Shown: piece after piece, positions 46,452 through 59,466 of the stretch
Numbering within the stretch: position 1 is the stretch's first letter
How the letters are laid out: each line of letters opens with the position of its first letter
Origin: Eublepharis macularius
Lineage: Eukaryota > Chordata > Lepidosauria > Squamata > Eublepharidae
Assembly: GCF_028583425.1 (NCBI RefSeq)
Contig: NC_072790.1
Location: 159,396,397-159,460,396 of the forward strand
DNA length: 64,000 bases
Direction: 5' to 3'
Notes under the pieces: model-generated
What the model was told of the DNA's origin: nothing
The model's database searches: none
Seen by the model: the letters and a program-made list of their open reading frames with translations, nothing else
Translations under genes and position numbers: made by a program

Positions 46452-46472
46452 TGGTGACCCCAGATGGGACTC
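46452..46472 (+). other. Retroviral primer-binding site, probably tRNA-Arg
   Basis: TGGTGACCCCAGATGGGACTC begins 6 nt after the LTR. Sixteen bases from ACCCC to GACTC match the complement of a vertebrate tRNA-Arg(CCU) 3' end as I recall it. tRNA-Trp matches only the first ten bases. The assignment is tentative. Confidence 0.6.
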
Positions 46473-46900
46473 TCCAGCGCATTCTAGCCTTGGCTGCAGA
46501 GTAAGGACTCAGCTGAAGACCTGAGAATACGCGCGCACCTTCCCATTTTGGGGATTTCTCTGGCCTTTTCAGCTAGCCCGTAAAGTAGCAGGCTGGGCCG
46601 CTGTGAGAGCCCTCTAGAGACAGCCAACGGCTAACGCATTGCTCTTAGAGCGAAGCAAAACGGTGAGTGCCCCGGGGCAAACGGAAAAAGGGAAGGAAAA
46701 AAAAAGCGCTTGGGAAAAGGTGGGGGATGTAAATCCAAATGGTTAGCCTCCTAGAGTCGAGATGTGGTGTTCCCCCCTGGGTCTTTGTAAAAGACTCCAG
46801 ATTTCCAGGGGGACGCCCCTGGATAGGTGTGGTTGGAAGTGGAAATCAATTGCTTGGTTTAAAAGGAAAAAGAAAAGAAAAAAAAGAGGAAAAGACGGGG

Positions 46901-46950
<50 letters not shown>

Positions 46951-47434
46951 CCTGAAGTTGTTTTGGGCTTGGAAAATGCTCTGTTTTGATCTGTTAACGG
47001 TTTTGGCGGCTTTAGAGACATTGGTGAGTTGGTCTCAAGAATTGTGGGTTGCTTGGTTTTCTTGGTAATTGTTACATGTTAAGTGTTGAATGTTTATTGT
47101 TACTCGTTTTTGTGAATGAGTGAGAAGCGAGTGCGTTTGTCTCTGTCCACTGATAATGCTGAGAAAGGGAAAGCTAATTTGCGAAAGTGTCAAAAACTGC
47201 TTTTGCAGCCTAAAGGACTGTCTTTGTTAATGTGCCAAAGTTTTCTGATAATTGCATAAAAGTTAGCTGTTTGGCAAACGGATGGGTGTGTACTCAGAGA
47301 TTTCTCTCCACGGTACTTGCGTGCTGTGAAGGCACTTCTTCCTTTTATCTTTGGTTCTGTGACATTGAATTTGAGTGCATTTGGGTTGGTTTGTATTGTT
47401 TGCATTTGAATTGAATTGTTTGGAAACAAAAAAA
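46473..47434 (+). other. ERV leader with (GA)n tract
   Basis: Non-coding leader between primer-binding site and gag-like ATG. It has a (GA)n run at about 46905-46947 and a GGTGAGTGCC donor-like site near 46661. Only unit B retains it in full; C and D keep just the final 170 bp or so. Confidence 0.6.
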
Positions 47435-47930
47435 ATGAGGGGAAAAATTGGTAAAGGAGTTGAGAAGAGCCAGACACCTTTAGAATACACAGTAGAGAAT
47501 TGGGAACCAGTAAGGGGAATAAGTTCAGTGCCCCCTCCCCTGACTGTTGAGAATCTGATAGCCTATTGGAAGGGAAGGCAGTCAGAACATAAACTCTTAG
47601 GAAGATCTAAATGGCCAGCATGTGGTACTTTTAATCAGGATAAGATCAGGGAACCATCAGATTACTGTTTAAATCTAGCGTTATGGTTAGAATTCGATTA
47701 TGGGGAGTTATGGTTAAGGATTGCACGAGAGATTTGGAAAGGATTTGGTTGACTTTTCTGGTATTTTTCAATCTGAGAAAATAAGTGAAGAAACGTTCCC
47801 TTTTGAACCTGCTCATTCAAGGGGTGTTGTCAGAAGGAGGTCGGGAACTGTTTGGTCTGTCTCCTCTGACTCTGGGCTGCTAGCCCCCTTAACACCACCT
47901 CCTATCGACTACGCTTGTCACCATGGGGTC
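47435..47930 (+). pseudogene. ERV gag matrix-like fragment (unit B)
   Basis: ATG 47435 opens a frame to 47752 with TPLEYTVENWEPVRG, SKWPACGTFNQDKI and LWLRIAREIWKGFG. The layout resembles the matrix domain of gamma-type retroviral Gag (the W-P...G-T-F-N pattern). It then continues in another frame (47721-47936) with Ser/Pro-rich text and stops. No myristoylation Gly follows the Met. The rest of gag and all of pol are absent from the array. Confidence 0.65.
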
Positions 47931-47936
47931 AATTGA

Positions 47937-48344
47937 CAATCCTGCCTTTGAATCAGATTTGGTAAAGTGACAAGCTAAAGTTTTGCCTTTAACCTCAACT
48001 AATCTTTTGTTTGGGGTTGGCATCTTCTGCTCATAGTTCTGGTCTATTTGTTTTAGTTCTGTCTCTGTTGGCTTTTCTTTGTGATCCATCTTTGACTGAT
48101 TGGACACATGCCGTTTTGCACTCCAGCTTGGCAGAAGAGAGGGAAAGGGGAGAACATCTCTCCTCCATGAATATGACTTTGTAGCTTAGCCCAATCTTCT
48201 ACGTTTAGTATCTGCTGCCTGGAGAGAGTGCCCTCTGTTTTCTGTCTTAATCTGCTTTAGACCTGTCTATGACACTTGGTCTTAGCATCTAAGCTCAGTT
48301 TGGTATTTCCCCATTACACCCGAAACAGGACTCCTGGACAGGAG
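47937..48344 (-). pseudogene. Inverted segment after gag, unidentified
   Basis: A minus-strand frame (47889-48107) encodes a Lys/Glu-rich peptide starting MSNQSKMDHKEKPTETELKQ. Its reverse orientation next to sense gag suggests an inverted internal piece. No family was recognised. The copy in unit C is at 53359-53559. Confidence 0.35.
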
Positions 48345-51300
48345 TTGGGAACCTGTTTCTTGAGCTCTGTTTAGGCAAACTGGATTATCTTGCCTGCTGT
48401 TTCTTTCCTCTCCTTACAAATGCTGATTCTTTATCTTTGGAAAGCTGCCAGTTGCTGACTAATTTTGAACTCCCGTTCCTCTCCTTGCTTTCTGGAGCCT
48501 CCTCCATTGCAGAGCGCTGGGAAGGACAGGAAGAAGCAAGGGGGGGGGGGAGCTAGACAGATTTGTGTGTGTCTATGCTTAACAAGTGTGAATCAGATTT
48601 CAATGCAAAAAAAAAAAGGCAAAAAATTATTATTAACTCCTTTGCACATCCAAGCACTCTGTAGTTTTATTTTTTCTTGCTGAGTGAGACAGGCTGTTTC
48701 TTTCCACTTGAAACCACCTGCAATTGAGCAAGGCTGCAAGCAGAAAATGATCAGAGTGGTAGAGCCATATTTACAACAAAAAAGGGGGGGGGTTAAATGG
48801 GTGGTTATAGGTTATCAGGCTAAACATTGGTAAAATAAATTTTAGCAGCAGTAACTCAACATTGGAGAGATATTACGATTAAGAGAGCCAAGCAAGTACA
48901 ACTCTCCTTTATAATAGTGCAAGGGCAACGGAATGCAGAATGCTCCTGTGCCCTATCCCAATCCTATGGAGAAGGAAAAAGGGGGGTAGATTCCTTTCTT
49001 TGTCTTTTGGCCATGGAAGTTGGTTTTGTGCTAGCCTTTGCATTGTTGTTTTCTAATGTATGGGTTTCTGTCTTATGATTTCTGTGGTCCTATGTGATGG
49101 CTAGATGCCTCTTTCCCTGTTTAGTGATAATCAAGGAATTTTAGTACATGTTTCTTAAGTAAAGATCCATGTGATTTTTTTTGAACCAAATTGTCTTAAG
49201 GGAGTTGAAACAGGAATACTGAAGGAGAAATGGTACGTTAAATTTTGTGTAGGATGAAGGGTAAGGTCCCCCATGACATTCTGATGGGTGGACTGGAGGA
49301 CTGTGAAGTGGACTGTGGGACGGTTCGGTGGATAGGGAACTGGTTGGAGGACCGCACTCAAAGAGTGGTGGTTAACGGCATTTCATCAGATTAGAGGGAG
49401 GTGTCCAGTGGGGTGCCTCAGGCCTCGGTTCTGGGCCCAGTACTTTTCAATTTTTTTTGTCAATGATCTGGATGAAGGAGTGGAAGGGCTGCTCATTAAA
49501 TTTGCTAATAATACCAAATTGGGAAGGGTAGCAAACACCCAAGTAGATAGAATTAAACTTCAACAAGACTTGAATACTCTGGAGAAGTGGGCAGCTGTGA
49601 ATAAGATGCAATTCAACAAAAACAAGTGCACAGTATTACATCTGGGCCACAAAAATGAGAAGCACAAATACTGGATGGGGGATACACTTCTGGGTAGTAG
49701 TATATGTGAAAGATTTGGGGTAAGAGTGGATTGTAAACTAAAAAAATGAGCAGTCAGTGTGATGCGGTGAAAAGAAAAAAAAAGGAAGGGGGCTAATTCA
49801 ATACTGGGTTGTATCAAAGGGGCCATAGCGTTAAATCGCAGGAGGTCATATCACCTCTCTATACTGCCTTGGTCAGGCCGCACCTGGAGTATTGTGTGCA
49901 GTTCTGGAGGCCTCACTTCAGAAGGGATGTGGCCAAAATTGAGAGGGTGCAGAGGAGAGCGACAAGAATGATCAGGGGTCTGAAGACTGAGCCCTACGAG
50001 GAAAGGCTGAGGGCCTTGGGAATGTTTAGTTTGGAGAAGAGGAGGTTGAGGGGGGGCATGATTGCTCTCTTTAAATATTTGAAAGGCTGTCATTCGGACG
50101 AGGGCAAGGAGCTGCTCCCCCTCACTGGCAGTCTTCAAGAAGAGGCTGGATGAATACTTGTCAGAGATGCTTTAGGCTGATCCTGCACTGGGCAGGGGGT
50201 TGGACTAGATGGTCTGTATGGCCCCTTTCCAACTCTATGATTCTATGATTCCATGAGAGAGAGATCCATATATAAGTTAGAGTTAAAGAATTGGGAAGGA
50301 AAGTCAGAGAGTAAGGTGTGGGAATGTAGGAAAGGAATTTAGATTAAAAAAAAAGGAGAAAAGGTAAAGCTAGAATATTTTAAGAGGGATTTCTGTATGT
50401 GTTTTATGCATTAAATGTTTAAGGGAGGTATGGAAAGGAACTTTAATAGGGTTTCATAAAATACAAAACAAAAAAACCCCGGAGGTTTATTTCTTCCTAT
50501 AATGTGAGCTTGTTTACTTTTTCTTTCCTTGGGACTATCACTTTGAAACTAATAAGTAAATGTAATTATTACAGCTTTGTTTACTGACTCTTTGATACTC
50601 CCTTCTGCATTGTTTCAGAAGGGCTGATCTGTTCTTTTCCTGTAAAGTGCCTTCCAGTGTTGGAACTTAAGTTTTCTCCTTCCTAGCCCTTAATAGCAAA
50701 AAGAGGCTATGATTGAAACCTCAATTGTCTCAACATATGCATGTAAGCTTAAAGTTGTAATGCTTTGCTTTTTTGTTAAGAAGCAACAACGTGCTATCTT
50801 GTTGGGTTATTGTTTGGAATTATTTAGGTCCAGATAAAGGTAAAGCAATTTTATAGGTCTAAATTTGCTTGAGGAAAAGCAAATTCAACCTAGTGTAAGC
50901 AGCCAAGAAAAGCGAAGCTATAGAATTAAATGTGTTAATTCAATTTTGTATGTATTGTATTACCTTCTCTCTTCTGTAGTCTGACCTGAACCTGAAATTT
51001 AAAGTGTACGTTCAAAGATTCTTGGTACTGTTGTCCTAAACAATTAATCATGATTCTTGTGTTTGAAGATGTTTCTTTCAGGAGAGAAGAGACCACTGGT
51101 AAGCAGGAAAAAAAAGGCATGTAGTCATCTGGCTACCAAATTATTTATTTTTGTTTTTGGATCTGACCTTTCTAAATCGTGGGGTTTTTTTTTAGAGAGA
51201 GACAGCAAGTGACTCCATTCTTAAGCCGTCCTCTGTACATAACTTCATCCATGTTCATGAACCAGGTCCTGGAACCAGCATCAGAATGTTATTAATGTGG

Positions 51301-53817
51301 TGTACTAATGTGGGGGAATTGAAGTGGTAAGCTCACTCCTAACCAAAAAGACTGCATGGTGGTGATGTGATAAGACATGGGCCTCTCAATCCGATGTGTT
51401 TTCATGTCAATGCTCAGTAAGAAGAATAGAAGGAGAATGTGGCTTATTGCACTACAAACCCCCTTTCGGCTTTGGATGTTGACTTCTTGGTAAGACAGGT
51501 CCTGAGAGAGAGAGACCCCTTAGGGGTGCTTGTATTCCAGTTTCCCCCTCCCAACTGTCCTGTTCATTTCGTTGGAGTCCTTGTAATTTCTGAAGGTTTT
51601 GTTTATCCTGACCAGCAGGAAGGGCCTAACAGGTAACTCACTTGTCTGTTCCTGCCAGCACAGGCCCTCCTAGCCTCCTAGTATTCAGTTAGTTTTAATT
51701 TCAAGAATTATTATTGTTATTGATCATGCGGTAGTATGGCTTGCACAGTGGTCTGCTCTCTCCTCTTATCTTGAAATGCCTTATATAGAGATTCTATTTT
51801 CTGTGGTCCTCCAGTTACTTTCCTGTATTTATTTTAAGTAACTATTTCTTGTGCCTACCTTGAATCGTTATTGTTGGAGTTAAGCTAACTTGATCCTGTG
51901 CTTAATCCAGTCCCAGTTGTGTTTTCTCTGTTTCAAAAATGAAAACCTGAATTGCCCATTTTCCAGTGTTTAGTTCCATGGATGTCCTGGATGCCCTGAT
52001 GCCAGATTCACAAGAGTCATATGCTGAGGCAACCTACTGGTATTTCCACTCCCATTTCTGGCCAGAAAGTAAGTTGTGTGTGTATTATCACCCATTTGAA
52101 AGATCGACATGGGGCCAGCACTCAAAAGAACTTTATTTATGAAGTGACACTCCCTGTCCTCAGGCCAAATGGACTTGGAGCTGCATTGATAACTTTAGGG
52201 AAATGTTTTACTGTGTGATTGGTTTTACAGATACAGCTCATCAGATTGGGGAAAGAAAGAGTGGCCTATCTCTTTTGCTAGATGGAATCCGTGACTGGAA
52301 AGCCTATTGAGGGCTCTGGAGAGTTCAGATAGATGGCACTATGTATTATCCTGTCTGCCTACCTACACTCCTTAGTATCTATGCTTGGGAATGCACAAGT
52401 TGGGATACGTCTCCATCCTATGTTGCGGCTTCTTTCCCTATAGCTAAAGAGTGGTGTGATACTAGAGGATATAAATGTTTTCCATGTTGGAAAGGACAAT
52501 ACCTGACTCCTGAAGGAACAGCAGTACCTGATCAAAATCCTGACCATAAGCGAAGTCATCCCAGATGGACCATTTGAACTATTAGCCCTCCAGATTATGT
52601 TGCTGCAGCACCACCCTTTGTGACTAATTGTTAATGTCTATTCATGACGTTGCTTTTCTATGCATTTTCTTGTACTTCTATTAGGGATTATTATAGGATT
52701 CTTTGGGCAATGCTTACATATTGAAACTATATAGCTGTTTGGCAAACGGTTGGTTGTCTACTCAGAGATTTCTCTCCACGGTACTTGCGTGCTGTGAAGG
52801 CACTTCTTCCTTTTATCTTTGGTTCTGTGACATTGAATTTGAGTGCATTTGGGTTGGTTTGTATTGTTTGCATTTGAATTGAATTGTTTGGAAACAAAAA
52901 AAAATGAGGGGAAAAAATTGGTAAAGGAGTTGAGAGGAGCCAGACTCCTTTAGAATACACAGTAGAGAATTGGGAACCAGTAAGGGGAATAAGTTCAGTG
53001 CCCCCTCCCCTGACTGTTGAGAATCTGATAGCCTATTGGAAGGGAAGGCAGTCAGAACATAAACTCTTAGGAAGATCTAAATGGCCAGCATGTGGTACTT
53101 TTAATCAGGATAAGATCAGGGAACCATCAGATTACTGTTTAAATCTAGCGTTATGGTTAGAATTCGATTATGGGGAGTTATGGTTAAGGATTGCACGAGA
53201 GATTTGGAAAGGATTTGGTTGACTTTTCTGGTATTTTTCAATCTGAGAAAATAAGTGAAGAAACGTCCCCTTTTGAACCTGCTCATTCAAGGGGTGTTGT
53301 CAGAAGGAGGTCGGGAACTGTTTGGTCTGTCTCCTCTGACTCTGGGCTGCTAGCCCCCTTAACACCACCTCCTATCGACTACACTTGTCACCATGGGGTC
53401 AATTGACAATCCTGCCTTTGAATCAGATTTGGTAAAGTGACAAGCTAAAGTTTTGCCTTTAACCTCAACTAATCTTTTGTTTGGGGTTGGCATCTTCTGC
53501 TCATAGTTCTGGTCTATTTGTTTTAGATCTGTCTCTGTTGGCTTTTCTTTGTGATCCATCTTTGACTGATTGGACTCATGCCGTTTTGCACTCCAGCTTG
53601 GCAGAAGAGAGGGAAAGGGGAGAACATCTCTCCTCCTCCATGAATATGACTTTGTAGCTTAGCCCAATCTTCTACGTTTAGTATCTGCTGCCTGGAGAGA
53701 GTGCCCTCTGTTTTCTGTCTTAATCTGCTTTAGACCTGTCTATGACACTTGGTCTTAGCATCTAAGCTCAGTTTGGTATTTCCCCATTACACCCGAAACA
53801 GGACTCCTGGACAGGAG
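48345..53817 (+). repeat. Array unit C (5.5 kb), LTR deleted
   Basis: Collinear with unit B, except that env-end sequence (…gaaactatat) joins directly to the late leader (agctgtttggcaaacgg) at about 52730. The 1.55 kb holding LTR, primer-binding site and most of the leader is missing. The gag fragment (52904-53222) has an extra A that shifts its start out of frame. Confidence 0.85.
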
Positions 53818-56800
53818 TTGGGAACCTGTTTCTTGAGCTCTGTTTAGGCAAACTGGATTATCTTGCCTGCTGTTTCTTTCCTCTCCTTACAAATGCTGAT
53901 TCTTTATCTTTGGAAAGCTGCCAGTTGCTGACTAATTTTGAACTCCCGTTCCTCTCCTTGCTTTCTGGAGCCTCCTCCATTGCAGAGCGCTGGGAAGGAC
54001 AGGAAGAAGCAAGGGGGGGGGGAGCTAGACAGATTTGTGTGTGTCTATGCTTAACAAGTGTGAATCAGATTTCAATGCAAAAAAAAAAAGGCAAAAAATT
54101 ATTATTAACTCCTTTGCACATCCAAGCACTCTGTAGTTTTATTTTTTCTTGCTGAGTGAGACAGGCTGTTTCTTTCCACTTGAAACCACCTGCAATTGAG
54201 CAAGGCTGCAAGCAGAAAATGATCAGAGTGGTAGAGCCATATTTACAACAAAAAAGGGGGGGGTTAAATGGGTGGTTATAGGTTATCAGGCTAAACATTG
54301 GTAAAATAAATTTTAGCAGCAGTAACTCAACATTGGAGAGATATTACGATTAAGAGAGCCAAGCAAGTACAACTCTCCTTTATAATAGTGCAAGGGCAAC
54401 GGAATGCAGAATGCTCCTGTGCCCTATCCCAATCCTATGGAGAAGGAAAAAGGGGGGGTAGATTCCTTTCTTTGTCTTTTGGCCATGGAAGTTGGTTTTG
54501 TGCTAGCCTTTGCATTGTTGTTTTCTAATGTATGGGTTTCTGTCTTATGATTTCTGTGGTCCTATGTGATGGCTAGATGCCTCTTTCCCTGTTTAGCGAT
54601 AATCAAGGAATTTTAGTACATGTTTCTTAAGTAAAGATCCATGTGATTTTTTTTGAACCAAATTGTCTTAAGGGAGTTGAAACAGGAATACTGAAGGAGA
54701 AATGGTACGTTAAATTTTGTGTAGGATGAAGGGTAAGGTCCCCCATGACATTCTGATGGGTGGACTGGAGGACTGTGAAGTGGACTGTGGGACGGTTCGG
54801 TGGATAGGGAACTGGTTGGAGGACCGCACTCAAAGAGTGGTGGTTAACGGCATTTCATCAGATTAGAGGGAGGTGTCCAGTGGGGTGCCTCAGGCCTCGG
54901 TTCTGGGCCCAGTACTTTTCAATTTTTTTTGTCAATGATCTGGATGAAGGAGTGGAAGGGCTGCTCATTAAATTTGCTAATAATACCAAATTGGGAAGGG
55001 TAGCAAACACCCAAGTAGATAGAATTAAACTTCAACAAGACTTGAATACTCTGGAGAAGTGGGCAGCTGTGAATAAGATGCAATTCAACAAAAACAAGTG
55101 CACAGTATTACATCTGGGCCACAAAAATGAGAAGCACAAATACTGGATGGGGGATACACTTCTGGGTAGTAGTATATGTGAAAGATTTGGGGTAAGAGTG
55201 GATTGTAAACTAAAAAAATGAGCAGTCAGTGTGATGCGGTGAAAAGAAAAAAAAAGGAAGGGGGCTAATTCAATACTGGGTTGTATCAAAGGGGCCATAG
55301 CGTTAAATCGCAGGAGGTCATATCACCTCTCTATACTGCCTTGGTCAGGCCGCACCTGGAGTATTGTGTGCAGTTCTGGAGGCCTCACTTCAGAAGGGAT
55401 GTGGCCAAAATTGAGAGGGTGCAGAGGAGAGCGACAAGAATGATCAGGGGTCTGAAGACTGAGCCCTACGAGGAAAGGCTGAGGGCCTTGGGAATGTTTA
55501 GTTTGGAGAAGAGGAGGTTGAGGGGGGGCATGATTGCTCTCTTTAAATATTTGAAAGGCTGTCATTCGGACGAGGGCAAGGAGCTGCTCCCCCTCACTGG
55601 CAGTCTTCAAGAAGAGGCTGGATGAATACTTGTCAGAGATGCTTTAGGCTGATCCTGCACTGGGCAGGGGGTTGGACTAGATGGTCTGTATGGCCCCTTT
55701 CCAACTCTATGATTCTATGATTCCATGAGAGAGAGATCCATATATAAGTTAGAGTTAAAGAATTGGGAAGGAAAGTCAGAGAGTAAGGTGTGGGAATGTA
55801 GGAAAGGAATTTAGATTAAAAAAAAAGGAGAAAAGGTAAAGCTAGAATATTTTAAGAGGGATTTCTGTATGTGTTTTATGCATTAAATGTTTAAGGGAGG
55901 TATGGAAAGGAACTTTAATAGGGTTTCATAAAATACAAAACAAAAAAACCCCGGAGGTTTATTTCTTCCTATAATGTGAGCTTGTTTACTTTTTCTTTCC
56001 TTGGGACTATCACTTTGAAACTAATAAGTAAATGTAATTATTACAGCTTTGTTTACTGACTCTTTGATACTCCCTTCTGCATTGTTTCAGAAGGGCTGAT
56101 CTGTTCTTTTCCTGTAAAGTGCCTTCCAGTGTTGGAACTTAAGTTTTCTCCTTCCTAGCCCTTAATAGCAAAAAGAGGCTATGATTGAAACCTCAATTGT
56201 CTCAACATATGCATGTAAGCTTAAAGTTGTAATGCTTTGCTTTTTTGTTAAGAAGCAACAACGTGCTATCTTGTTGGGTTATTGTTTGGAATTATTTAGG
56301 TCCAGATAAAGGTAAAGCAATTTTATAGGTCTAAATTTGCTTGAGGAAAAGCAAATTCAACCTAGTGTAAGCAGCCAAGAAAAGCGAAGCTATAGAATTA
56401 AATGTGTTAATTCAATTTTGTATGTATTGTATTACCTTCTCTCTTCTGTAGTCTGACCTGAACCTGAAATTTAAAGTGTACGTTCAAAGATTCTTGGTAC
56501 TGTTGTCCTAAACAATTAATCATGATTCTTGTGTTTGAAGATGTTTCTTTCAGGAGAGAAGAGACCACTGGTAAGCAGGAAAAAAAAGGCATGTAGTCAT
56601 CTGGCTACCAAATTATTTATTTTTGTTTTTGGATCTGACCTTTCTAAATCGTGGGGTTTTTTTTTAGAGAGAGACAGCAAGTGACTCCATTCTTAAGCCG
56701 TCCTCTGTACATAACTTCATCCATGTTCATGAACCAGGTCCTGGAACCAGCATCAGAATGTTATTAATGTGGTGTACTAATGTGGGGGAATTGAAGTGGT

Positions 56801-58664
56801 AAGCTCACTCCTAACCAAAAAGACTGCATGGTGGTGATGTGATAAGACATGGGCCTCTCAATCCGATGTGTTTTCATGTCAATGCTCAGTAAGAAGAATA
56901 GAAGGAGAATGTGGCTTATTGCACTACAAACCCCCTTTCGGCTTTGGATGTTGACTTCTTGGTAAGACAGGTCCTGAGAGAGAGAGACCCCTTAGGGGTG
57001 CTTGTATTCCAGTTTCCCCCTCCCAACTGTCCTGTTCATTTCGTTGGAGTCCTTGTAATTTCTGAAGGTTTTGTTTATCCTGACCAGCAGGAAGGGCCTA
57101 ACAGGTAACTCACTTGTCTGTTCCTGCCAGCACAGGCCCTCCTAGCCTCCTAGTATTCAGTTAGTTTTAATTTCAAGAATTATTATTGTTATTGATCATG
57201 CGGTAGTATGGCTTGCACAGTGGTCTGCTCTCTCCTCTTATCTTGAAATGCCTTATATAGAGATTCTATTTTCTGTGGTCCTCCAGTTACTTTCCTGTAT
57301 TTATTTTAAGTAACTATTTCTTGTGCCTACCTTGAATCGTTATTGTTGGAGTTAAGCTAACTTGATCCTGTGCTTAATCCAGTCCCAGTTGTGTTTTCTC
57401 TGTTTCAAAAATGAAAACCTGAATTGCCCATTTTCCAGTGTTTAGTTCCATGGATGTCCTGGATGCCCTGATGCCAGATTCACAAGAGTCATATGCTGAG
57501 GCAACCTACTGGTATTTCCACTCCCATTTCTGGCCAGAAAGTAAGTTGTGTGTGTATTATCACCCATTTGAAAGATCGACATGGGGCCAGCACTCAAAAG
57601 AACTTTATTTATGAAGTGACACTCCCTGTCCTCAGGCCAAATGGACTTGGAGCTGCATTGATAACTTTAGGGAAATGTTTTACTGTGTGATTGGTTTTAC
57701 AGATACAGCTCATCAGATTGGGGAAAGAAAGAGTGGCCTATCTCTTTTGCTAGATGGAATCCGTGACTGGAAAGCCTATTGAGGGCTCTGGAGAGTTCAG
57801 ATAGATGGCACTATGTATTATCCTGTCTGCCTACCTACACTCCTTAGTATCTATGCTTGGGAATGCACAAGTTGGGATACGTCTCCATCCTATGTTGCGG
57901 CTTCTTTCCCTATAGCTAAAGAGTGGTGTGATACTAGAGGATATAAATGTTTTCCATGTTGGAAAGGACAATACCTGACTCCTGAAGGAACAGCAGTACC
58001 TGATCAAAATCCTGACCATAAGCGAAGTCATCCCAGATGGACCATTTGAACTATTAGCCCTCCAGATTATGTTGCTGCAGCACCACCCTTTGTGACTAAT
58101 TGTTAATGTCTATTCATGACGTTGCTTTTCTATGCATTTTCTTGTACTTCTATTAGGGATTATTATAGGATTCTTTGGGCAATGCTTACATATTGAAACT
58201 ATATAGCTGTTTGGCAAACGGTTGGTTGTCTACTCAGAGATTTCTCTCCACGGTACTTGCGTGCTGTGAAGGCACTTCTTCCTTTTATCTTTGGTTCTGT
58301 GACATTGAATTTGAGTGCATTTGGGTTGGTTTGTATTGTTTGCATTTGAATTGAATTGTTTGGAAACAAAAAAAATGAGGGGAAAAAATTGGTAAAGGAG
58401 TTGAGAGGAGCCAGACTCCTTTAGAATACACAGTAGAGAATTGGGAACCAGTAAGGGGAATAAGTTCAGTGCCCCCTCCCCTGACTGTTGAGAATCTGAT
58501 AGCCTATTGGAAGGGAAGGCAGTCAGAACATAAACTCTTAGGAAGAGCTAAATGGCCAGCATGTGGTACTTTTAATCAGGATAAGATCAGGGAACCATCA
58601 GATTACTGTTTAAATCTAGCGTTATGGTTAGAATTCGATTATGGGGAGTTATGGTTAAGGATTG
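53818..58664 (+). repeat. Array unit D (4.8 kb), LTR deleted, gag truncated
   Basis: Nearly identical to unit C, including the same LTR deletion joint (58203), the same gag extra A and the same env nonsense codon. It ends inside gag at 58663 and joins env-flank sequence (gtcttaataatgcagag) leading to the final LTR. Confidence 0.85.
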
Positions 58665-58726
58665 TCTTAATAATGCAGAGTGTTTCATTTGTGATAAGAA
58701 ATCTCAAAAGAAACAAAGGGGGGATT

Positions 58727-58979
58727 TGTGGGATTAGCAAATTTCAGTAGAGACCTTGGATCAATCATGTAATCATGAATTTACACTAGTAAGAGATGCA
58801 AAATTTATTTTCTATGCATGTCTTAAATAACTAGTCCCCGCAGGGCCTCTCTGCCTACATACCAAAGAAGAGGGGAGAAGTTTAGCCTTCAGGAGAAAGA
58901 TAACTGGACATTGCTGTGATGCAGAGGCAGGGGTAGAGACAAAGGAAGAATTATGAGTTCTCCCCCCCTCCCTTTGGAG

Positions 58980-59014
<35 letters not shown>

Positions 59015-59466
59015 CGTGTGCGCGTGCGTGCGCGATGCTGTCCCGAGAGTGAGAAATGGAGAATAGCCAGTCTAAAGGTATAAAAAGATCAGATGCTTAT
59101 TTTGAACGTCCAGAGGAGTTAGCCGTGTTAGTCTGTAGTAGCAAAATCAAAACGAGTCCAGTAGCACCTTTAAGACTAACCAATTTTATTGCAGCAAAAA
59201 GCTTATGCTACAATAAAATTGGTTAGTCTTAAAGGTGCTACTGGACTCTTTTTTATTTTGAATGTGACTTTCGTTTCTCCAAAATGATGTCATGAGCCCT
59301 TAAAAGTAGCATGTGCTCCTTTGTTCTCTGGTACACTCTGAGCTCACTTGTAGCCTGTACCCTATTTGCAAATATACATTGTTCTTTACATCAGCCCTTG
59401 TCTGTCTCATCTCTCCTTTGCTAGGCGAATTGGAAGGAGCAAGGGGGAAGGCACTTTTGTGCAACA
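58727..59466 (+). repeat. Terminal ERV LTR carrying an insertion
   Basis: Runs TGTGGGATTAGC to TGCAACA like the unit B LTR, with a different (GT)n/(GC) tract (58982-59035). It contains a 146-bp fold-back insertion at 59107-59252. No primer-binding site follows, so this is the 3' end of the array next to host DNA. A TATA-like tataaaaaga is at about 59080. Confidence 0.85.
59107..59252. mobile_element. Penelope-type fold-back insertion with 10-bp TSD
   Basis: Flanked by ttattttgaa (59097-59106 and 59253-59262). Its two halves are inverted: gagtccagtagcacctttaa... at about 59152-59192 and ...ttaaaggtgctactggactc at about 59209-59248. The text matches the Penelope tail family. Confidence 0.8.

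Larger units (their letters stand above)
41324..48344 (+). repeat. Array unit B (7.0 kb), with LTR
   Basis: The longest unit: unidentified segment, CR1, env-position frames, full LTR, primer-binding site, leader with (GA)n, gag fragment and an apparently inverted segment. Confidence 0.85.
39479..59466 (+). repeat. Tandem array of a defective ERV/CR1 composite
   Basis: The array consists of an LTR fragment (39479-39712), a partial unit (39713-41323), unit B (41324-48344), unit C (48345-53817), unit D (53818-58664) and a terminal LTR block (58665-59466). Units share the same order: unidentified leader, CR1 fragment, env-position region, then gag fragment; only unit B keeps an internal LTR, primer-binding site and leader. 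The offset from B to C is 7021 bp and from C to D about 5472 bp. Predicted CR1 peptides are identical in B, C and D. Confidence 0.88.

Noticed and set aside
41324..58664. Direct repeats considered as CRISPR or a satellite array
   Set aside because: Units are kilobases long, contain retroelement coding text and LTRs, and have no short repeat-spacer pattern.
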